A DNA stretch of 64,000 nucleotides, from positions 1-64,000 of the forward strand of contig JAIOYW010000013.1 in assembly GCA_021740915.1 (NCBI GenBank), given 5' to 3'. The notes under the pieces were generated by a model. The model had not been told where the DNA came from, made no database searches, and saw only the letters and a program-made list of their open reading frames with translations. Of this stretch, positions 17,675 to 26,669 are shown in pieces. The stretch is from Ignavibacteriales bacterium (GTDB taxonomy: Bacteria > Bacteroidota > Ignavibacteria > Ignavibacteriales > Melioribacteraceae). The stretch's first letter is position 1. Every line of letters begins with the position of its first letter. The translations under genes were made by a program, and so were the position numbers.

Positions 17675-18208
17675 ATGGATAGAATACCACAAAATTTGTT
17701 TCAATTACTGAAGGAAACAGCGCCGCTTTTCCATTCCCCTTATCATGGGCTCAACCATTGGAAAACTGTTGAGTCGAATGGTCTTTATCTTTCTGAGTTT
17801 TCCGGAGCTGATCCCGTCGTGGTGAAATATTTTGCTTATTTTCATGACAGCCGCAGAGAAGATGAAAATCGCGACATCGAGCATGGCGACAAAGCCGCTG
17901 CCTTCATCGGTGAGATTTCCGGACTTCTGCCTCTTTCCGCGAGGCAAATTCTGACGCTGAGGCTTGCCTGCCTTGGGCACACTCGTTTATCTTTTCCACA
18001 TCAGCTTGAGGGTAATTTTGATGGTCACTTTATTAATCTTAAAAATCTTGATCAAAGAACTATTGGAACCTGCTGGGATTCTGACAGGCTGGATCTTGGC
18101 AGGGTTGGAATAGTGCCTTCCATTAAATTTCTTTATACCGCTGAGGCTAAAAGAATTGCGCGTGAAAATGATTTTGTGGTACTTGAAAGGAAAAATGGCG
18201 GGCTATAA
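17675..18208 (+). CDS. HD-superfamily hydrolase-like protein
   Basis: A 177-residue protein with a recognisable HD metal-site pattern: HGLNHW (first His), FHDSRR (the HD pair), EHGD, CLGH and CWDSDRLDLGRVG (late Asp). HD proteins are metal-dependent phosphohydrolases, often acting on nucleotides. The substrate is unknown. The ATG at 17675 is chosen because GAGGAA ends 4 bases upstream. An in-frame TTG at 17663 overlaps that site and is unlikely. The stop abuts the ATG of the next gene. Confidence 0.8.
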   Translation: MDRIPQNLFQLLKETAPLFHSPYHGLNHWKTVESNGLYLSEFSGADPVVVKYFAYFHDSRREDENRDIEHGDKAAAFIGEISGLLPLSARQILTLRLACLGHTRLSFPHQLEGNFDGHFINLKNLDQRTIGTCWDSDRLDLGRVGIVPSIKFLYTAEAKRIARENDFVVLERKNGGL

Positions 18209-18826
18209 ATGTCAAATTATGATACAAGGATTGATACGTACATTTCGAAATCTGAAGATTTTGCAAAACCTATCCTCAATAAATTGAGGTTATTAGTTCA
18301 CACATACTGTCCCGATGTTAATGAAACAATCAAATGGAGTTTTCCGGTATTTGAATTTAAAGGAGTTCTGTGCAATATGGCGGCATTCAAAAGCCACTGC
18401 GGTTTTGGTTTTTGGAAAGCATCACTGATGGAATCCCTGAAAAAAATTGACGCAATGCAGGTAAAAGGCGGATTTGGTAATTTCGGTCAGATACGGTCTT
18501 TGGATGATCTGCCCGCAGATGAAGAGATCGGGAAATGCATTCAGGAAGCTATGCTGCTGAATGATTCAGATATTAAACCGCAAAAAAAATCAAAAAGAAT
18601 TGACCCGAATTCGATCATCACTCCCGATGACCTGAGCATGCTGATTAATTCCAACCCCGATGCAAAGGTTACATACGAATCTTTCAGTCCATCTCATAAA
18701 CGTGAATATATTGAATGGATAGAGGAAGCGAAAACTGATTTAACACGCAGAAGGCGCATTGATCAGACTATTCAGTGGCTTTCTGAAGGAAAAGGCAGAA
18801 ACTGGAAATACGAAAAAAAGGTATGA
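18209..18826 (+). CDS. DUF1801 / YdeI (OmpD-associated)-family protein
   Basis: A 205-residue cytoplasmic protein of two parts. The N-terminal DUF1801 fold (about 10-115) contains ETIKWSFPVFEFKG and CGFGFWK. The C-terminal YdeI-like helical segment (about 145-200) contains PSHKREYIEWIEEAK, TRRRRIDQTIQWL and the closing basic GKGRNWKY. Members are widespread small proteins, some linked to stress or antimicrobial peptide resistance, with no established biochemistry. It begins on the base after the HD gene's stop, so the two are translationally coupled. Confidence 0.85.
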   Translation: MSNYDTRIDTYISKSEDFAKPILNKLRLLVHTYCPDVNETIKWSFPVFEFKGVLCNMAAFKSHCGFGFWKASLMESLKKIDAMQVKGGFGNFGQIRSLDDLPADEEIGKCIQEAMLLNDSDIKPQKKSKRIDPNSIITPDDLSMLINSNPDAKVTYESFSPSHKREYIEWIEEAKTDLTRRRRIDQTIQWLSEGKGRNWKYEKKV

Positions 18827-18865
18827 GAATTTTTCTCAACCCATTATTAATTCATTTAGTAATAA

Positions 18866-20896
18866 TTAGTTATTCCCTCTGCTCCTGACCAGCGTAAGGA
18901 TATCATAAATGGCGACTAATTCAGTATCCTGATTCTGGACTTCGACATGCCAGGAAACGACACCCTGCGCAGGTTCATTTTCTTTTGGCTCTTTAGCTGT
19001 TTTTCGTCTGCAGGTGAGTTTTGCTGTGATCGTGTCACCCGGGTAAACCGGCTTTGTGAAGCGCAGATTATCAAGTCCATAATTTGCAAGAACGGGACCT
19101 TCGGCAGGATGCACAAACAAGCCCGCCGCTGCTGATAGGACAAAATATCCGTGTGCCACTCTTTTTTCAAATATCGAACGTTTTGCCGCCGGCTCATTCA
19201 TATGAGCGTAAAAATAATCTCCGCTTATACCTGCAAAATTGACTATATCTGCCTCCGTGACTGTGCGTCCGTGGGTAATAAGTGTTTCACCGATCTCAAG
19301 TTCTTCGAAATATTTCAAAAATGGATGTTTGCCCGGTTTCAGTTTATCCGCTCCCTGCACCCATTCGCTGCAAATATGACTTAATGTATAAGGAGATCCC
19401 TGTAATGCAGTGCGCTGCATATATTTGAATACGCCGCGTTTACCGCCCATTTCTTCTCCGCCGCCGGCTCTGCCGGGTCCCCCGTGTGTAAGATTGGGCA
19501 ATGGAGAGCCGTGTCCGGTGCTTTCTTTCGCAGATGCCGCATCTATTATCATTATTCTTCCGTGATACGGAGCAATACCAAGAGTTACATTTCTTGCAAA
19601 ATCGGCATCGGAAGTAAAAATTGAAGCAACCAGGCTGCCGCCGCCCTTCCGTGCAATCTTTATCAATTCTTCTTCCGAAGTATATGGCATCAATGTGTTT
19701 ACCGGTCCAAAAGCTTCGACCGAGTGGGGCAGGTCAGAAGCGAACGGATCGGGAGTATAAAGCAAAACCGGCGCGAAATATGCGCCTTTATTAGCTGTTC
19801 CTTCGAGGCTGCCTCCATAAACTGATTCTGTTACCGAGTGGAGCAATTCAACTTTTTGGAACACGTCGGTTACCTGATCCTCATCAACTAATGGTCCCAT
19901 CCTGATACCTTCCTCCGAAGGGAAACCAATTTTAACTTTTTCGAGAGAATCCTTCAGTGCTGTGCTCACATCCTCTACACTTGATGCCGGTACAAGTGTG
20001 CGCCTGATTGCTGTACATTTCTGACCGGCTTTAACCGTCATCTCATTGACAACTTCTCTGATAAAATACTGAAATTCGGGTGTTCCTTTAACTGCATCCG
20101 GACCCAGAACGCTGCAATTGAGCGAATCTGCCTCCATGTTGAAGCGGACTGCGTTTTCAATAATTTTATGGTGTGCTTTGAGTTTTCTTCCTGTTTCCGC
20201 TGATCCGGTAAAAGTAACTACGTCCTGCCCGGTCAGATATTCAAACAGATCACCCGTGCTCCCGCAGATCAACTGCAATGCTCCCTCTGGCAGTAAATCC
20301 GAATTGATTATTAATTTTACTACTGCTTCAGTTAAAAAGGCAGTTGATGAAGCCGGTTTAACAACCGCCGACATGCCTCCTAAAAATGTGGGGGCAAGTT
20401 TTTCCATCATACCCCAGCATGGGAAATTAAAAGCATTGATATGGACTGCCGTTCCGGTAAGGGGCACAAAGATATGCTGCCCGATGAAGCTGCCGGATTT
20501 TGAAAGCGGCTCATAGTCTCCGTCAACATAAAAAATTTCGTCGGGAAACTCTCTTTTTCCTTTTCCTGAATATGAAAAGAAGGTTTGAATTCCTCCGTCG
20601 ATATCGAGCCAGGAATCGAATTTCGTTGCCCCGGTAGAATAAGATAGAGGGTAGAGGTCAGCCTTAAATGATGAAAGATATTTGGCTGTCTCTTTTAATA
20701 TTTTTGCACGCTGATGGAATGTTAACCGGCTAAGTGAATTGGTCCCTTTATCGCGTGCATATTCCAGCACCTTTCTGAAATCGACACCATCCGAGGAAAT
20801 TTCATAAATACTTTCCCCTGTGGCAGCATTCTTAATAGTGCGGAAATTCTTTTCGCCCTCAATCCACTGTCCGTAAACATAACTTTTCAACCTCAT
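18866..20896 (-). CDS. paaZ: Bifunctional oxepin-CoA hydrolase / semialdehyde dehydrogenase PaaZ
   Basis: A 676-residue PaaZ, nearly the length of E. coli PaaZ. In aerobic phenylacetate catabolism it opens the oxepin-CoA ring and oxidises the resulting aldehyde to 3-oxo-5,6-dehydrosuberyl-CoA. The N-terminal aldehyde dehydrogenase domain has Glu255 (NMEADSLN) and the nucleophile Cys294 (KAGQKCTAIRR). The C-terminal MaoC-type hydratase domain has Asp560 and His565 (SGDYFYAHM). Both active sites are intact. Last gene of the minus-strand operon, its ATG overlaps the paaY stop (ATGA). Its presence indicates the true oxygen-dependent CoA-epoxide pathway rather than general beta-oxidation. Confidence 0.95.
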   Translation of the reverse strand: MRLKSYVYGQWIEGEKNFRTIKNAATGESIYEISSDGVDFRKVLEYARDKGTNSLSRLTFHQRAKILKETAKYLSSFKADLYPLSYSTGATKFDSWLDIDGGIQTFFSYSGKGKREFPDEIFYVDGDYEPLSKSGSFIGQHIFVPLTGTAVHINAFNFPCWGMMEKLAPTFLGGMSAVVKPASSTAFLTEAVVKLIINSDLLPEGALQLICGSTGDLFEYLTGQDVVTFTGSAETGRKLKAHHKIIENAVRFNMEADSLNCSVLGPDAVKGTPEFQYFIREVVNEMTVKAGQKCTAIRRTLVPASSVEDVSTALKDSLEKVKIGFPSEEGIRMGPLVDEDQVTDVFQKVELLHSVTESVYGGSLEGTANKGAYFAPVLLYTPDPFASDLPHSVEAFGPVNTLMPYTSEEELIKIARKGGGSLVASIFTSDADFARNVTLGIAPYHGRIMIIDAASAKESTGHGSPLPNLTHGGPGRAGGGEEMGGKRGVFKYMQRTALQGSPYTLSHICSEWVQGADKLKPGKHPFLKYFEELEIGETLITHGRTVTEADIVNFAGISGDYFYAHMNEPAAKRSIFEKRVAHGYFVLSAAAGLFVHPAEGPVLANYGLDNLRFTKPVYPGDTITAKLTCRRKTAKEPKENEPAQGVVSWHVEVQNQDTELVAIYDILTLVRSRGNN

Positions 20897-21507
20897 TTTA
20901 AGTCCTTTCTTTTAACTGTTTCCCGGAAAATTTTATAATCTGATTTTTGTTGTTTTTGGTTTACCGGTTTTTCTCTGAGCGGTTCACATTCTTTCAATGT
21001 TGAAAATAACTGTGAGGGAAGTTTCTGGTAGAGTTTGGTGCCTTCGGTTTTCCAGTCCAGCATCTCATCAGAGACCTGTTTAACGATTTTAGCGGGATTT
21101 CCCACCACGACACTTCGATTCGGAATTATCATGCCCGTTGGGACAAAACAAAGAGCTCCCACAATCGATTCATCACCAACCTCAGCACGATCCATAACTA
21201 CGGCATTCATTCCAACCAAGGCATTTCTCCCGATCTGTGCTCCGTGAACAATTGCGCCATGTCCGATATGTGCTGATTCTCTCAGAAACACCGTTATTCC
21301 GGGAAACATATGAATTACACAATTTTCCTGAACATTACATCCATCCTCAATCACAATTCCGCCCCAGTCGCCCCTGATCACTGCTCCCGGTGCAATATAA
21401 ACGTCCCGGCCTATTTCAACATTTCCAACGACAGTCGCGTTGGGGTGAATAAATGCGCTTTTTTCAATTACAGGTCTGAACCCGTCAAATTCATAAATGT
21501 TTCCCAT
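20893..21507 (-). CDS. paaY: Phenylacetate-degradation thioesterase PaaY (gamma-carbonic-anhydrase fold)
   Basis: A 204-residue left-handed beta-helix protein built of hexapeptide repeats, close in length to E. coli PaaY (196). Blocks VGNVEIGRDVYIAPG, RGDWGGIV, VQENCVIHMFPG, HIGHGAIVHG and NALVGMNAVVMD include the metal-binding histidines. PaaY hydrolyses dead-end CoA thioesters formed in the phenylacetate pathway and so frees CoA. The C-terminal EPLREKPV stretch matches the PaaY-specific tail. The ATG at 21507 follows GAGAGG by 8 bases. An in-frame TTG at 21513 overlaps the thiolase stop and is less likely. Confidence 0.93.
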   Translation of the reverse strand: MGNIYEFDGFRPVIEKSAFIHPNATVVGNVEIGRDVYIAPGAVIRGDWGGIVIEDGCNVQENCVIHMFPGITVFLRESAHIGHGAIVHGAQIGRNALVGMNAVVMDRAEVGDESIVGALCFVPTGMIIPNRSVVVGNPAKIVKQVSDEMLDWKTEGTKLYQKLPSQLFSTLKECEPLREKPVNQKQQKSDYKIFRETVKRKDLK

Positions 21508-21509
21508 AA

Positions 21510-22724
21510 TCAAACCCTCTCAACTATTACTGACATTCCCTGCCCGACACCAATGCACATTGTGCACAACGCCCTATGCTTTCCCGTTCTTGTAAGTTCA
21601 TTTACTACGGTTCCAATCAGTCGTGCTCCGGACATCCCCAATGGGTGACCGATTGCTATTGCCCCGCCGTTCGGGTTTATTCTTTCATCAGAGGGATCAA
21701 TTCCAAATTCCTTAAGACATGCCAGAACCTGCACTGCAAATGCTTCATTAATTTCTATTAAATCCATATCATCCATGGTAAAGCCCGTTTTGTCAAATAA
21801 TCTCCTTGTTGCATAAACAGGTCCTATCCCCATTATTCGTGGTTCAACTCCGGCAGCAGTTCCGGCAATAATTTTTGCTTTTGGTATCAGGTTGTATTTT
21901 TTTACCGCATTTTCGGAGCAAATCAGGAGAGCCGCTGAACCGTCATTCAATCCGGATGAATTTCCCGCAGTTACAGAACCCCCGGACCTGAATGTAGGTT
22001 TTAATTTTGACAATATACTGGTTTTTGTATCAGGTTTAATAAATTCATCAGTCTCAAAAATCAATTCGTTTTTATTCAAATTAATTTTCACAGGCATAGT
22101 CTCTTCCCGCAATTTTCCATTTACCCACGCCTTTGCTGCTTTATGTTGTGAATATTCAGCAAATTTATCCTGTTCTTCTCTTGTAACGCTGTATTTTTCT
22201 GCAAGATTTTCCGCTGTTTCACCCATAGAATCAATGCCGTACATTTCTTTTAGCTTAGGATTTACAAATCTCCAGCCTATCGATGAATCGTACATTTCGA
22301 TTTTCCCGGAGAATGCTCCCTCACTCTTCCCTATAACGAAGGGAGCCCGCGTCATATTTTCAACACCTCCCGCAATGTATATGTCGCCCTCACCAAGTTT
22401 TATGTCTCTTGCTGCATTTAAAACTGCGCTCATTCCCGAAGCACAAAGACGATTGATTGTTTCTCCAGGAACGGAATATGGAATCCCTGCAAGCAGCAAA
22501 GACATCCTTGCAACATTTCTGTTGTCCTCTCCTGCCTGATTTGCATTTCCCATTAAAACATCATCTATTTTCTCACTATCCACTGAAGGATTTCTTTTTA
22601 TTATCTCCTTTATGACCAGTGCAGCCATATCATCAGCTCTTACATTAGAAAGTGAACCCCGGAATTTTCCAACAGGAGTTCGTATATAATCAACAATATA
22701 TGCTTCGGAAAAAATCCTGCTCAT
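21510..22724 (-). CDS. paaJ: Thiolase PaaJ (3-oxoadipyl-CoA / 3-oxo-5,6-dehydrosuberyl-CoA thiolase)
   Basis: A 404-residue thiolase. The acyl-accepting cysteine is Cys94 (NRLCASGMSA), and the C-terminal GHPLG and CTMCIGVGQG blocks complete the active site. The sequence SSIGWRFVNP followed by YGIDSMGETAEN is characteristic of the PaaJ/PcaF group rather than of acetoacetyl-CoA thiolases, which supports a role in the last cleavage steps of phenylacetate breakdown to acetyl-CoA and succinyl-CoA. The start codon overlaps the paaI stop by four bases. Confidence 0.92.
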   Translation of the reverse strand: MSRIFSEAYIVDYIRTPVGKFRGSLSNVRADDMAALVIKEIIKRNPSVDSEKIDDVLMGNANQAGEDNRNVARMSLLLAGIPYSVPGETINRLCASGMSAVLNAARDIKLGEGDIYIAGGVENMTRAPFVIGKSEGAFSGKIEMYDSSIGWRFVNPKLKEMYGIDSMGETAENLAEKYSVTREEQDKFAEYSQHKAAKAWVNGKLREETMPVKINLNKNELIFETDEFIKPDTKTSILSKLKPTFRSGGSVTAGNSSGLNDGSAALLICSENAVKKYNLIPKAKIIAGTAAGVEPRIMGIGPVYATRRLFDKTGFTMDDMDLIEINEAFAVQVLACLKEFGIDPSDERINPNGGAIAIGHPLGMSGARLIGTVVNELTRTGKHRALCTMCIGVGQGMSVIVERV

Positions 22725-23149
22725 CTGTTTTCAAACTCCTTTTTCATTATATATACTGTCCCTTTCAACTTAGCTGCCAGTTTTCCTGAATCCTTATAAA
22801 TTTCAACTTCGTATGCCCCAAGCGATGCCGACGAACTAATCATTCTCGCGGCAGCCCTTAAAATTACACCGCTCTCAACTTTTTGAAAAAACGAAATACT
22901 GCTTTCTACTGTTACTGCTGTGGGGGATAAAGAATTGGCGGCAAATGCCAGGGCACTGTCAGCAAGCGAAAAAATCACTCCCCCATGAACTATACCGAAT
23001 CCGTTCAGCATTTCATCTCTTACCTTCATCTGAAGTTCACAATAACCCGGTGATACTGTTAGAATTTCGATTCCAAGTCCCTTACTGAAATTATCATTTT
23101 CAAGCATTTTTTTTGGAATTTGTTCACCTGTTAGTTGGTTCTTTATCAT
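22721..23149 (-). CDS. paaI: Hotdog thioesterase PaaI
   Basis: A 142-residue hotdog-fold acyl-CoA thioesterase. EMLNGFGIVHGGVIFSLAD and ALAFAANS match the PaaI signature (MLNG, HGG, FSLAD, ACNS in E. coli), including the Asn, the Gly-rich helix cap and the Asp of the active site. PaaI hydrolyses ring-hydroxylated phenylacetyl-CoAs, recycling CoA from blocked intermediates. The start shares one base with the paaH stop (TAATG) and the end overlaps paaJ, consistent with strict co-translation. Confidence 0.9.
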   Translation of the reverse strand: MIKNQLTGEQIPKKMLENDNFSKGLGIEILTVSPGYCELQMKVRDEMLNGFGIVHGGVIFSLADSALAFAANSLSPTAVTVESSISFFQKVESGVILRAAARMISSSASLGAYEVEIYKDSGKLAAKLKGTVYIMKKEFENR

Positions 23150-24330
23150 TAATCCGAAAAACTCCCGTTTATCGAACCAGTTTTTTTCAGAAGAACACTT
23201 GGTCTGTATCTGTCTTCCTCATAGTGATTTTTTAGGCGGGTGATTTCGTTGAGAATACGTTCTGAGCCTAATCTATTCCCCCATTCAAAAAGCCCGTGAG
23301 GATAGTTCACACCCTTAATCATTGCGGCTTCAATACCGGATTTTGAAGCCACCTTATAATAAAGTGCATCACAGGCTTCATTAATAAGCATCGCGATAAT
23401 TCTTATAAAAACACTTTCATTTTTTTTATTCGCTTTATTGAACGGGACACCCGAACCTGTATAGTCATAGAAACCTTTCCCTGTTTTTCTGCCGAATAAC
23501 CCCGATTCAACCAGTCTTTTCTGGGTTAATGAGGGCTTATATCTCGGATCGAAAAACATTTGCCGGTAAACCGTTTCAGTTACTTTGTAATTGATATCAT
23601 TCCCAATAAAATCCATCAGTTCGAACGGTCCCATCCGGAATCCCTCAAAACGCATTGCGGAATCAATCTCCTGAGGTGTGGCAATTCCTTCCTCGTAAAT
23701 CCTTAGAGCCTCTCCATAAAATGGACGTGCAATCCTGTTTACTATAAATCCGGGAGTGTCTTTAGCTATTACCGCCGTTTTACTCCAGGAATCGAGAATT
23801 CTCAAAGCGCTGCTAAGAGTTTTTTCTGACGTAAAAATCGAAGGTATAACTTCAACGAGTTTCATCAGGCCGGGCGGATTAAAAAAATGCATTCCCAGAA
23901 AGCGGCATTTATTTTCCTTAGAAAATGCGCCTGTAAGTTCAGCAATCGAGAGTGAGGATGTGTTTGTCGCAAAAATTGTATCTGTCCTAACTACTTTTTC
24001 TATAGAATTAAACAGTTCCAGTTTAGTCTGTATATCTTCAGTTACCGCTTCGATAAGCAAATCGCATTGATTCAAATCTGATAATTTGTCTGTTATTTCA
24101 ATCCTCTCCAGCAGGGAAAATGGGGATTCGTTTATTTTTCCTTTATCGAAGAGATTAGTAAAAATATTTTTGAGTGAGACTAAACTATTCCTGATCATCT
24201 CAGATGACACGTCATATAAAACAACACTGCAGCCTGAGAGCGCTGCCACTTGTGCTATTCCGGTTCCCATCGAACCGGCACCCGCAATTCCTATAATATG
24301 TCTTTTCATTCCTGTCCGGTGATTAAACAT
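23149..24330 (-). CDS. paaH: 3-hydroxyacyl-CoA dehydrogenase, PaaH-type
   Basis: A 393-residue NAD-dependent dehydrogenase that would oxidise 3-hydroxyadipyl-CoA to 3-oxoadipyl-CoA. [11 protein letters not shown] is the dinucleotide site, and [10 protein letters not shown] and [16 protein letters not shown] hold the catalytic His and its surroundings. The 3HCDH C-terminal domain (about 190-290) is followed by a partial second one (about 310-390). It is longer than simple hydroxybutyryl-CoA dehydrogenases (about 285) and shorter than E. coli PaaH (475). Two starts are possible. The ATG at 24330 overlaps the upstream stop by 8 bases. The ATG at 24309 begins at [12 protein letters not shown] and removes seven residues. 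Confidence 0.88.
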   Translation of the reverse strand: MFNHRTGMKRHIIGIAGAGSMGTGIAQVAALSGCSVVLYDVSSEMIRNSLVSLKNIFTNLFDKGKINESPFSLLERIEITDKLSDLNQCDLLIEAVTEDIQTKLELFNSIEKVVRTDTIFATNTSSLSIAELTGAFSKENKCRFLGMHFFNPPGLMKLVEVIPSIFTSEKTLSSALRILDSWSKTAVIAKDTPGFIVNRIARPFYGEALRIYEEGIATPQEIDSAMRFEGFRMGPFELMDFIGNDINYKVTETVYRQMFFDPRYKPSLTQKRLVESGLFGRKTGKGFYDYTGSGVPFNKANKKNESVFIRIIAMLINEACDALYYKVASKSGIEAAMIKGVNYPHGLFEWGNRLGSERILNEITRLKNHYEEDRYRPSVLLKKTGSINGSFSD

Positions 24331-25276
24331 CTCTCAAAATACGATTTTTTATCTTTTTTTCAATAATACTTTTCATACCAAGATTACCCTGTAAACCGCC
24401 GGTATGAATACAAAGAATTCTGCTTTCCGGGTCAAAGTCTCCCTTCTGACACATATCCCGGACACCAAACATCATTTTACCTGTATAAACAGGATCAAGA
24501 GCAATTGAGTTTAATTTTTGAAATGCTTCCATAAATTCGATTAGCTCAGATTTGACCTTAGCATATCCCCCAAAGTGATATTCGGTTTTGACTTCCAGAT
24601 TGTTTTCAAACTTTTGTATATGTACGGAGGCAAGATTAATAATTATTTCACGGAGAAAACCACCGTTTTTTAATGCGGGAAAGGCAATTACTTTTTGCCG
24701 GCTGGAAACTCCGGTCAAAATTCCGGCTGCTGTTCCACCGGTTCCCGAAGCGGTACAATAATAGTCAAAATTATCTGCAGGGCTCACTGTTATTTCTGCA
24801 GCGCCCTTTAAGGCAAAAAAATTTGTTCCCCCTTCGGGAAGAATATAAAGTCCGGGATCATCATTCTGTAGTTTTTTAATTAGGGGGTGGTTCTCTTTCT
24901 GAGGATATTCCTTTCTCGAAAGATAGTATAATTCCATTCCACTACTGAATGCATACTGAAGGGTTGGATTCAGCGGATTATAGCTCTCACCTCTAATAAT
25001 TCCTATTGTTTTGTATCCGTATAATTTTCCCGCTGCTGCCGTGGCATAAATGTGATTAGAAAATGCTCCTCCGAAAGTCAATATTCCGGTTTTCGCTAAA
25101 CGCTCCACCTCAGCCAGATTATATTTCATTTTTCGCCATTTATTGCCTGAAATGGCAGGATGTATAAGGTCATCCCGACGAATAAATATTTCCTGTGACC
25201 CCGAATATCCTGGCAAGTTAATTTTCTGAATTACAGAGTTGCTTTCATCCGGATATTTCTCTGAAGTATAATTCAT
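24323..25276 (-). CDS. ACC deaminase / D-cysteine desulfhydrase-family PLP enzyme
   Basis: A 317-residue fold-type II pyridoxal-phosphate enzyme. [19 protein letters not shown] contains the PLP lysine (NK), [17 protein letters not shown] is the substrate loop, and [11 protein letters not shown] is the phosphate-binding loop. Members cleave 1-aminocyclopropane-1-carboxylate or D-cysteine to ammonia plus a keto acid. Which reaction occurs here is undetermined. It is the first gene of the phenylacetate operon and overlaps paaH, although no such enzyme is part of the known pathway. It is preceded by a 160-base divergent promoter region shared with the galactokinase-like gene. Confidence 0.88.
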   Translation of the reverse strand: MNYTSEKYPDESNSVIQKINLPGYSGSQEIFIRRDDLIHPAISGNKWRKMKYNLAEVERLAKTGILTFGGAFSNHIYATAAAGKLYGYKTIGIIRGESYNPLNPTLQYAFSSGMELYYLSRKEYPQKENHPLIKKLQNDDPGLYILPEGGTNFFALKGAAEITVSPADNFDYYCTASGTGGTAAGILTGVSSRQKVIAFPALKNGGFLREIIINLASVHIQKFENNLEVKTEYHFGGYAKVKSELIEFMEAFQKLNSIALDPVYTGKMMFGVRDMCQKGDFDPESRILCIHTGGLQGNLGMKSIIEKKIKNRILRDV

Positions 25277-25436
25277 TGAGAAAGTCTAAACCTCTTGAAG
25301 TTTTTGTGTGTAAAGTAAATATCGTGAATTTTGTTTATATTTTGATGGATAAAAAGTTTCGCTGATCTTAATTATTTGAATCCATACACGGGATCGTGGT
25401 AATTCATTTATCTGAAAATATATTCTTTTTACTGAA

Positions 25437-26519
25437 ATGGAAAACACTGCAACAACTAAAACTGGTTTCCCTGCCAGTTTTATAATTCTTGGCGATCACA
25501 CACATTATAATGAAGGAATTCAGCTTTCCTGGTTGAGTCAGATTAAATCTGATGCCCACATAGAGGAAAACAATTCCGACACAACTGATATACACCTTCA
25601 GCCCCGATCAGGGAATAATATTGATTTTTCTGAGCACCGAATGTCCAACGAGCTTCTCGTTAAACTTCTCACTGATCTCACGTATATGCTTCCCTCAAAC
25701 AATCCCGGAAATCCGGGTTGTGATATCGTTTTAAAATCTGATATTCCCTTTTCATTTGGTCTGGGTGGATATGCTGCATTACAAGCCTCTGTTATTAAAT
25801 CTCTGGCAGAAAAGCGGGAGCTTAAACTCAAGGCCGAACATTACCTTTCAATGCTGTTTCAAAATGAAGTAAAAACGATCGGAAAGATTTCCAATCAGGT
25901 CCATCATCAAACCGTTGTCACCGGAAATATTAACAAATTTTACAGAACTGATCTCCGCCGCAAAGAATTCGGGGAATTTGCCCGCCTCCCTGAGGATTTA
26001 ATTTTTGCTGTGTTCGACACCGGCAAAATAATTAAGGACATTAAGGATACCTGTAATGACAGAATTGAGGAATGCACAATAGGTGTTGATGGTTTAAGTC
26101 TTTATATGTGGGGAATAAAAAATCTCAGAGATGTTAAAAAAGCATTTTTGAAAAGTCACGACAAAATTATTCCTGCGCTGATACTCAAACGTGTTAAATA
26201 TTACGTTGAAGAACTGGAGAGGGTTGAAGCCGGTCTCGATTTTATTGAAAATGGTGACTATGCCGGACTTGGAAAATTAATGTTTGAATCACATAATGAT
26301 CTGGATGAACTATATAATCTTCACTATCCTGCCGTAAATTTTCTGGTAACGAAAGCTAAAAACATATCGGGCATATTAGGCTCTAAACTGATCACCTGCT
26401 CACCTGTACAGGCAACTATCAATCTTATAGAAAGAGAATATTCTGAATCAGTGTTTGAGACAGCAGACAGAAGTTTTTATTCAAAATATGGAAAACACTT
26501 AAAAATTTACGTTCTGTGA
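25437..26519 (+). CDS. Degenerate galactokinase homologue (GHMP-fold, probable non-kinase)
   Basis: A 360-residue protein that aligns with galactokinases along its length. It has GDHTHYNEG (19-27) where galactokinases have GEHTDYNGG and PFSFGLGGYAAL (104-115) where they have PxGSGLSSSAAL. The C-terminal half is well kept (RVKYYVEELERVEAGLDFI, then LMFESHNDLDELY). The catalytic Asp of the usual MDQ motif is Asn153 (SNQ), the galactose-binding Asp of the signature is His, and the glycine-rich TGGGFGG loop is replaced by ITCSPVQA. Fold kept but kinase chemistry apparently lost. It may act as a sugar-binding or regulatory protein. No Shine-Dalgarno sequence is visible. It ends before a terminator. 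Confidence 0.75.
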   Translation: MENTATTKTGFPASFIILGDHTHYNEGIQLSWLSQIKSDAHIEENNSDTTDIHLQPRSGNNIDFSEHRMSNELLVKLLTDLTYMLPSNNPGNPGCDIVLKSDIPFSFGLGGYAALQASVIKSLAEKRELKLKAEHYLSMLFQNEVKTIGKISNQVHHQTVVTGNINKFYRTDLRRKEFGEFARLPEDLIFAVFDTGKIIKDIKDTCNDRIEECTIGVDGLSLYMWGIKNLRDVKKAFLKSHDKIIPALILKRVKYYVEELERVEAGLDFIENGDYAGLGKLMFESHNDLDELYNLHYPAVNFLVTKAKNISGILGSKLITCSPVQATINLIEREYSESVFETADRSFYSKYGKHLKIYVL

Positions 26520-26594
26520 TAAACCCCATAACAGAATCTGTTACATAACTCATTGTTTAATAAAGGCTTGAGCTTAAAATAGAATCGATATAAC

Positions 26595-26623
26595 CAAGTG
26601 CCTTATAATGGCACTTGCTTTTC
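26595..26623 (+). terminator. Rho-independent terminator after the galactokinase-like gene
   Basis: Perfect 8-base stem CAAGTGCC / GGCACTTG with a 7-base loop, followed by CTTTT, 76 bases after the stop and 47 bases before the TPR protein start. Confidence 0.8.
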
Positions 26624-26669
26624 AGTACTTATAATAATAGATTGAGTGTTAAATTTAATTTGGGCTTTG

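Noticed and set aside
26646-26669. GTG start for the TPR protein
   Set aside because: No ribosome site fits it better than the ATG at 26670, and the added residues look like untranslated sequence.
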